Of a stretch of 19,502 nucleotides of DNA, positions 15,047 through 19,502 are shown in pieces. The notes under the pieces were generated by a model that had not been told where the DNA came from, searched no databases, and saw nothing but the letters and a program-made list of their open reading frames with translations. The stretch is from Desulfobacterales bacterium HSG17 (GTDB lineage Bacteria; Desulfobacterota; Desulfobacteria; Desulfobacterales; Desulfococcaceae). A program made the translations under genes and the position numbers. The DNA is taken from contig JAUCGD010000048.1 in NCBI GenBank assembly GCA_030377945.1, positions 1 to 19,502 on the forward strand, written 5' to 3'. Position 1 is the first letter of the stretch. Each line of letters begins with the position of its first letter.

Positions 15047-15904
15047 ATGATTAGAATTTTGAGTTTGAAGAAAAATGTGCTGATAATTACTTTATTATTT
15101 TTGGCTCAAACAGTATTCGGGTGGACAGTGCAATCATCTTTTGACGGAGTAGAAGAACATGTAAACCTGTTTGCTAATAAACTATCTGATGACATATCAT
15201 TTTCTCCTCCAAATTCAGCGAAATTTTTTATTCGGCAGGGTGAAGAAAATACAGGGCAACAACAATATGAATTGCCTACATCACTCAATGAAGGTGATGA
15301 GTTATGGATACGGGTGTACTTATATCCTTCATCGGGTTTTGATTGGTCTGCAAATCCGATCACTAAACTATTACGTGTTATTGTAGCTAATAGTGATGGA
15401 TCGATGATATCTTATCACTCAATTTTAGCAACGGCTCCTACTAATTATGGGTGTGGAACAAGCAGCACATATGGGTATATGGTTACCGGATCCGAAATGA
15501 ATTCACGGAATCTTTGTCAAAATAGGAATACTGATACAGAAATTTATTTAACATCTGGAGAATGGCATTGTATTGAATTATATTTAAAAGTATCATCAAC
15601 GAATGGAATGATGAGGGCGTGGCACAACGGTATATTGAAACAAGAATATCCTGATCCCACGATCCCCCCTGGAGGGTATTTTCCAAAACAACGTACAACC
15701 GATTGGGGCGTGCATCATCTTCTGGGATGGTGGAACGGAGGATCCCAGCAAGACCAGAATATCTATTTTGATGATATGGTGTATACAAACGATAGACCAA
15801 CTGCCAGAGATGGTGAAGGGAATTATATGATTGGTCCTAAAGATTGGGGTGATGAAGTGGAACTACCTCACCCCCCTAAAGAATTTAGCAATACAGCACA
15901 ATGA
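15047..15904 (+). CDS. Secreted concanavalin-A/LamG-like (polysaccharide-lyase-like fold) protein
   Basis: The ATG at 15047 has GGAGG (15036-15040) 6 bases upstream, and gives 285 residues. Residues 1-25 are a Sec signal peptide: a basic n-region (RILSLKKN), a hydrophobic core, and likely cleavage after FG before WTVQSSFDG. The mature part is beta-rich with W, Y and G in jelly-roll-like positions: NSAKFFIRQGEE, DELWIRVYLYPSSGFDW, GEWHCIELYLKVSSTNGMMR AWHNG, and the closing IYFDDMVYTND. The 'AWHNG...YFDD' layout is typical of concanavalin-A-like lectin/glucanase domains and heparinase-like lyases. It may bind or cleave the polysaccharide made by this locus. There is no anchor or sorting motif, so it is periplasmic or secreted. 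Catalytic activity cannot be judged. Confidence 0.75.
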   Translation: MIRILSLKKNVLIITLLFLAQTVFGWTVQSSFDGVEEHVNLFANKLSDDISFSPPNSAKFFIRQGEENTGQQQYELPTSLNEGDELWIRVYLYPSSGFDWSANPITKLLRVIVANSDGSMISYHSILATAPTNYGCGTSSTYGYMVTGSEMNSRNLCQNRNTDTEIYLTSGEWHCIELYLKVSSTNGMMRAWHNGILKQEYPDPTIPPGGYFPKQRTTDWGVHHLLGWWNGGSQQDQNIYFDDMVYTNDRPTARDGEGNYMIGPKDWGDEVELPHPPKEFSNTAQ

Positions 15905-16051
15905 TGCCCAATGGGAGCATGGCTTCAATTTTATTTAAAAGATATTGTGTGAGATGATTGAGGAATGGATCAAAAAAAATAAATTTTAAAAAGGGAAATA
16001 GAAACTCAAAATTAAGATCTATCGTTTTATTGCAAAGCGTTGGGTATAATA

Positions 16052-16071
16052 CCCCGTTGCTTGCGGTGGGG
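16052..16071. repeat. REP-like palindrome
   Basis: CCCCGTTG-CTTG-CGGTGGGG folds into a GC-rich hairpin with several G-T pairs in an otherwise AT-rich spacer. The CCCCG-TTGCTTG-CGG-GGG layout resembles REP elements linked to RAYT transposases. No sister copy is seen in this window, so the call rests on appearance only. Confidence 0.35.
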
Positions 16072-16107
16072 GAATTTATTAAAATGACAATAGCATGGCC
16101 TGAAGAA

Positions 16108-16188
16108 AATACGTAAATATTTAATAAAATCAAATGGTAATACAAGCTTTGACATAAAAAATGATAAGAGTTTATCAGCAAAGTGAGC
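16108..16188 (-). mobile_element. Solo remnant of the IS5-type element 5' end
   Basis: This stretch matches the region upstream of the transposase start in both nested copies (about 13136-13210 and 14057-14125). The match includes an identical AATAAAATCAAAT, then similar spacing to AAAAATGATAA and TATCAGCAAAG. Similarity ends near 16188 with no recognisable terminal repeat, and no transposase sequence lies on the left. The remnant supplies the ATG and first residues of the following gene. Confidence 0.65.
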
Positions 16189-17117
16189 CAACTACTGACA
16201 CTGTCAGAGAAAATCTGGCAGATCGAAAGTTATTACTATGTCAGATAAAAATAATATTCTTATATTTTATAATAATATTATTATCCTTAATGATATTGTT
16301 ACCCAATCACACGTATGCTTATTTTCAATCAAAAGGGGATCAAAGTAGTTTTCTAAAATCTGGATATCAAGTTAAAGAAAATACAAATGTGAATACATTT
16401 GTTTTGTATGATGGTTTTAATACAGGCAAGATAGATAAGGAGCAAATTCTTTTTGCTAAGTCAAAATTTTTTATTTCAGCTGATTTAACCTCTCTATCCT
16501 TTCCTTTATCCATTGGTTTTTACAGTTATACATCTACTGACAATACTTTGGCTGATTTTTTGTATGCAAATCTAAAGATGAAGAAGCTTGTAGTAGAGTA
16601 TCAAGATATTCAGGAGAAATCAAAAATATTGATTTGGGATTCTCAACATCTTTTTGAGCAAAGTGACAATACTGGTTCCGTTTATCAGGCATCGAGAAGA
16701 GTTAAGGAGTCTTCCCTGCAAGTTGCTGGTGATGCCGGCGCATTTTTTTTTTCTCAAGCCAATACTCTGGTATCTAATCGGATTCGTACATTTAGACCAC
16801 TCTTTGATCACAATAGACAATTAACACCTAACTTTAAAACTACCGTTGGTAGAGGCGATTCAAATAATAATATAACCGTCCAGGGGAACGGCTATGAGGA
16901 TTCTGATGAAGATAAGATAGTGGAGAAAAGGGAGAATATATTAAGAACGATTAGAGCCAATCCTTATAGGAATACCTCAGAACCTTTTATTATCCGGTTT
17001 TTTACAAAATTGACCAGGATTCTACCTTATTTTATTGCTCATAAAGGGGAGGCTGTTTTTTATGGGATTGGTCTTACTTTGATTCTTTTGGTTTTTTCAA
17101 CCATACTTAAACGATAA
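16161..17117 (+). CDS. Unrecognised envelope protein with N-terminal signal/TM and C-terminal TM
   Basis: I do not recognise this 318-residue protein. Residues 1-10 (MIRVYQQSEP) are encoded by the IS-like remnant. A hydrophobic stretch at about 28-48 (IKIIFLYFIIILLSLMILLP) followed by NHTYAYF could be a signal peptide cut after TYA, or an anchor. The middle is soluble, mixed alpha/beta, with a polar acidic region near 240-260 (GRGDSNNNITVQGNGYEDSD). The end has a second hydrophobic stretch (VFYGIGLTLILLVFSTI) and a final LKR, so the protein would be anchored at its C-terminus with the bulk outside. No PEP, LPXTG or other sorting motif precedes that helix. The ATG at 16161 has no ribosome site, and no better in-frame ATG exists upstream of the hydrophobic segment. 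It lies 63 bp before the PrsT-like gene and may work with it. Confidence 0.7.
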   Translation: MIRVYQQSEPTTDTVRENLADRKLLLCQIKIIFLYFIIILLSLMILLPNHTYAYFQSKGDQSSFLKSGYQVKENTNVNTFVLYDGFNTGKIDKEQILFAKSKFFISADLTSLSFPLSIGFYSYTSTDNTLADFLYANLKMKKLVVEYQDIQEKSKILIWDSQHLFEQSDNTGSVYQASRRVKESSLQVAGDAGAFFFSQANTLVSNRIRTFRPLFDHNRQLTPNFKTTVGRGDSNNNITVQGNGYEDSDEDKIVEKRENILRTIRANPYRNTSEPFIIRFFTKLTRILPYFIAHKGEAVFYGIGLTLILLVFSTILKR

Positions 17118-17127
17118 GTAATGATAA

Positions 17128-17176
17128 TTTTGAATTTTTAGTTTTAAATTTTTAATTGAGGAAGATAAAACTTTTT
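17128..17176 (+). repeat. AT-rich intergenic repeat, copy 1
   Basis: TTTTGAATTTTTAGTTTT begins a block of roughly 45 bases ending in TTTTTAATTGAGGAAGATAAA. A near-identical block follows the next gene (from 19296), so the TPR lipoprotein gene is bracketed by direct repeats. Shorter TTTTGA(A/G)TTTTGA-like units continue up to the start codon. Confidence 0.7.
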
Positions 17177-17180
17177 AATT

Positions 17181-19295
17181 TTGAGTTTTGAATTGAGATA
17201 TCAATTATATAAAAAGAGTTGGACTTATATACTGTTAAGTGTTGTTTTGCTTTGTTTTAGTTCCTGTGCTGAGAATTTGGAAACACGTTTTAATGAGCTG
17301 GTCAGTCAGGGTGACAGCAGTTTTGCCAACAGGGAATATAAGAGTGCTCTTTCTTTGTGGGGGGATGCATTAAAGATACAGCCGGCATCTGTTGGGGTTT
17401 TGAAAAAGGTGGTGCAGGCTTATCTGCGGCTGGCTGAATTTTCAAAAGCTGAAAAAATATTGAAGCAGATTCTTCAAAATCAGTCTGATGCTGATGATGT
17501 ACTTCTAGAATTAGCGAGACTTCAGTTGGTTATGGGGAATATGCCTGATGCTGTAGGTAACTGGGAAGAGCTTAGCAGCAGACATCCAAAGGATCCTCAT
17601 GTGAAAGTTTTACATGGGGATTTATTGATTTTGGAAGATCGTCTTGAGGATGCAGAGAAGGCTTATAAAAGTGCTGTGGGGCTGCCATCGAGCAATGATG
17701 TTGTATTGATTAAACTTGCTGCCTGTTATCTGTCCCAGGGTAAGGATGATATGGCTCAGCAGACTTTTGAAACAGCAGTGGCAAAAAAGATTGAGTCAAC
17801 TGATGTATTGCTCCAGATTGCAAATTACTGGAAATTGAAGAACAATATGGAAAAGGTTGAATTGTTTATTCAAAAAGCCATTCAGTTGGAGCCTGAAGAT
17901 TTATCGCTTCAGATGAAGCTTGCGCAGTTTTATTTTAATATCAGCAAATATGAAGATTCCAGAGTGATGATTGACAAACTGATAACGCAGGCTCCTGAGA
18001 ACAGGTCTTTAAAAAAATATCTGATAAAAATACTTCTTGCTCAAAATCAGTTGGAAAAGATACCTTCTCTTCTTGAGAGTTATACATCTGAAATGAAAAA
18101 TGATCTGGAGTTTAATTTTTTATCTGGTAAATATTATCTTTTTGTGCACAGTCCATTAATTGCTGAAAAGCATTTTAAACAGGTGGTGCAGGAAAAACCG
18201 GAACACTTTTTGGCTCATTATTTTCTCGGCGTTACCTATCTTTTAAGCGGGCATGTCTATCTTGCGCAGCAGAGTCTTATAAAGGCACTTTCGCTTAATC
18301 AATTGTTTTCTGAAGCTGAGATGGCTCTTGCTGATATCTTTTATAAAAAAAATGAGCTTGGTTTCAGCCAGGAGCATATAAAACGGGTGCTTGACAACGA
18401 GCCTGAAAACTTTCGAGCCCACATGATGATGGGTCATGTGCTGTTTGCAAAAAAAGAGTATGAAAAAGCACTTGTGTGGTTTAAATCTGCTGTTTCCATT
18501 AATCCGGATTCAGAATCAGGTGTATATTATATTGCACTTGTCAGTGAGCAGTTAAAAAAAGAGTCGGAGGCATTGAAATTATATCAAATGCTTCTTAAAA
18601 AGAATCCTGATCTTGCTGATGCTGCCTGGAGGTTAAAGGAACTGTGGATTAAGTCGGGGAAAATTGATGTTGCAAGACATTATTTTGAGTCGGCTGTTGA
18701 AGTTTCATCTGATAGTTCATTGGGGAATGGATATCTGCAATATATTCTTGGTGAAGTATATCTTGCAGGGGGAGATACATTAAAGGCTATAGATCGTTTT
18801 AATAGTGCCATTGATCTTCTTCCCGGGTTGTCATCTTCCTATATCAAGCTTGCCGGGATTTATGGGAAGAACAATAATTGGGAAAAGCAGGTTGAGATAC
18901 TTACATTATGTTCTGCTAATATTCCTGATTTTCTGGATGCCTATATTAAACTTGCTGCAATTTATATACAAAAAGATAAAGGGGATGCTGCAATTAAAAT
19001 TCTTGAAACTGCTGTTTTAAAGAATTCTGACTCTGCGCTGCTTGCCAATAATCTGGCATCTCTTTATCTTGAAAAAGATGAGAATATTAATAAAGCGTTT
19101 GAACTGGCACGGTTTGCATATGAACATATGCCTGACGACCCCGGGGTTGTTGATTCTTTTGGATGGGCTTATTATAAGAAGAATATGTTTGTTCAGGCTG
19201 TTAATCATTTGAAGTATGCGCTTGTGCTGTCTCCTGGGAATGAGGTTGTGGTTGGGCATCTTGGGTTGGCTGAAAAAGCGATGGAAAGGGAATAG
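17181..19295 (+). CDS. TPR-repeat lipoprotein, PrsT-like (PEP-CTERM/exosortase-associated)
   Basis: The TTG at 17181 is the most upstream plausible start and gives 704 residues. A basic n-region (YQLYKKS) and hydrophobic stretch end in CFSSC-AEN, a lipobox with the lipidated cysteine at about residue 29, so the protein is probably a membrane-anchored lipoprotein facing the periplasm. The rest is almost wholly tetratricopeptide repeats of about 34 residues, for example SALSLWGDALKIQPASVGVL, KPEHFLAHYFLGVTYLLSGH and FRAHMMMGHVLFAKKEYEKA. The end, DDPGVVDSFGWAYYKKNMF, is a TPR typical of PrsT/BcsC-like export proteins. Known PrsT proteins are near 900 residues, so this one has fewer repeats. The family is linked to EPS and exosortase systems. 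The start is uncertain because GAGGAAG (17157-17163) is rather far upstream. Confidence 0.85.
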   Translation: MSFELRYQLYKKSWTYILLSVVLLCFSSCAENLETRFNELVSQGDSSFANREYKSALSLWGDALKIQPASVGVLKKVVQAYLRLAEFSKAEKILKQILQNQSDADDVLLELARLQLVMGNMPDAVGNWEELSSRHPKDPHVKVLHGDLLILEDRLEDAEKAYKSAVGLPSSNDVVLIKLAACYLSQGKDDMAQQTFETAVAKKIESTDVLLQIANYWKLKNNMEKVELFIQKAIQLEPEDLSLQMKLAQFYFNISKYEDSRVMIDKLITQAPENRSLKKYLIKILLAQNQLEKIPSLLESYTSEMKNDLEFNFLSGKYYLFVHSPLIAEKHFKQVVQEKPEHFLAHYFLGVTYLLSGHVYLAQQSLIKALSLNQLFSEAEMALADIFYKKNELGFSQEHIKRVLDNEPENFRAHMMMGHVLFAKKEYEKALVWFKSAVSINPDSESGVYYIALVSEQLKKESEALKLYQMLLKKNPDLADAAWRLKELWIKSGKIDVARHYFESAVEVSSDSSLGNGYLQYILGEVYLAGGDTLKAIDRFNSAIDLLPGLSSSYIKLAGIYGKNNNWEKQVEILTLCSANIPDFLDAYIKLAAIYIQKDKGDAAIKILETAVLKNSDSALLANNLASLYLEKDENINKAFELARFAYEHMPDDPGVVDSFGWAYYKKNMFVQAVNHLKYALVLSPGNEVVVGHLGLAEKAMERE

Positions 19296-19341
19296 TTTTG
19301 AATTTTTAGTTTTTAGTTTTTAATTGGGGAAGAAAAATAAT
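19296..19341 (+). repeat. AT-rich intergenic repeat, copy 2
   Basis: It starts directly after the TAG of the TPR gene and reads TTTTGAATTTTTAGTTTTTA, then TTTTTAATTGGGGAAGAAAA. It matches copy 1 (17128-17176) except for a few substitutions. Confidence 0.7.
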
Positions 19342-19382
19342 TTTGGATTTTTAGGTTTTAATAGTTGTTTCTGAGTTAAATA

Positions 19383-19411
19383 TTGTTCCGTTACAGAAAG
19401 TTTGTTATAAT
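19383..19411 (+). promoter_or_regulatory. Sigma-70-like promoter for the gene at 19463
   Basis: A perfect -10 box TATAAT (19406-19411) is preceded, with a 17-base spacer, by TTGTTC (19383-19388), a partial -35 match. Transcription would start near 19418, about 45 bases before the ATG. Confidence 0.5.
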
Positions 19412-19462
19412 TGGATTGTATCATGGAAAATATCTGAAATAAAAAGTGAAAGGATGTTCATT

Positions 19463-19502
19463 ATGAATACTGTAGAAAAAATTTATAAAGGAGCAAGCAA
19501 AT
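19463..19502 (+). CDS. Start of an unidentified gene, cut by the window edge
   Basis: The ATG at 19463 follows AAAGGA with about 8 bases spacing and stays open to the end of the window (MNTVEKIYKGASK). The opening MNT-EKIY resembles the first residues of small DUF2281/antitoxin-like proteins, but thirteen residues are too few for any firm call. Its own promoter-like sequence suggests it is not part of the TPR gene's transcript. Confidence 0.5.
   Translation, partial: MNTVEKIYKGASK

Overview
This window is AT-rich. It holds most of an exopolysaccharide or glycan assembly and decoration locus that mobile elements have reworked, and it ends in a TPR lipoprotein of the type found in PEP-CTERM/exosortase gene sets. 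Gene content, T-rich third codon positions and the mix of insertion sequences suggest a Gram-negative bacterium with EPS/exosortase clusters. A desulfobacterial (Desulfobacterota) source is my best guess, but it is inferred from gene content and not proven.

Layout. Positions 1-840 (minus) encode the C-terminal part of an O-antigen ligase/polymerase-like membrane protein that runs off the left edge and has also lost its N-terminus. It abuts the tail of an unidentified plus-strand gene (841-994), so a rearrangement breakpoint lies near 840. Positions 991-6804 are a tight plus-strand run: ATP-grasp enzyme, GT4 glycosyltransferase, hexapeptide acyltransferase, NodB-type deacetylase, and a fused GT2 glycosyltransferase-NodB deacetylase. 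An apparently intact IS200/IS605-type element (about 6811-7432) follows. Next come a zinc-ribbon SAM methyltransferase (7512-8603), a FemAB/GNAT-like protein (8890-9987) and a second GT4 (9994-11154).

Positions 11323-14176 are two related IS5-type elements nested one inside the other. The inner copy (11838-13258) is flanked by a perfect 7-bp duplication inside the transposase gene of the outer copy, and both transposases are frameshifted. The outer element abuts the 5' end of a class I methyltransferase gene, which is itself shifted at a G7 run. A decayed IS200/IS605 5' end follows (about 14816-14965), then a secreted concanavalin-A/LamG-like protein (15047-15904), a REP-like palindrome and a solo remnant of the IS5-type end (16108-16188). 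The remnant supplies the start of an unrecognised membrane-associated protein (16161-17117). A PrsT-like TPR lipoprotein (17181-19295) lies between two near-identical AT-rich intergenic repeats, and a new gene starts at 19463 behind a good promoter-like sequence.

How the genes may work together (inference). The glycosyltransferases would build a lipid-linked or exported glycan. Two NodB deacetylase domains would expose free amines on amino sugars. The acyltransferase, ATP-grasp enzyme, FemAB-like protein and methyltransferase could then decorate them. The secreted lectin-like protein and TPR lipoprotein would act outside the cytoplasm in export, assembly or surface retention. No exosortase, Wzx/ABC exporter or PEP-CTERM substrate is visible in this window.
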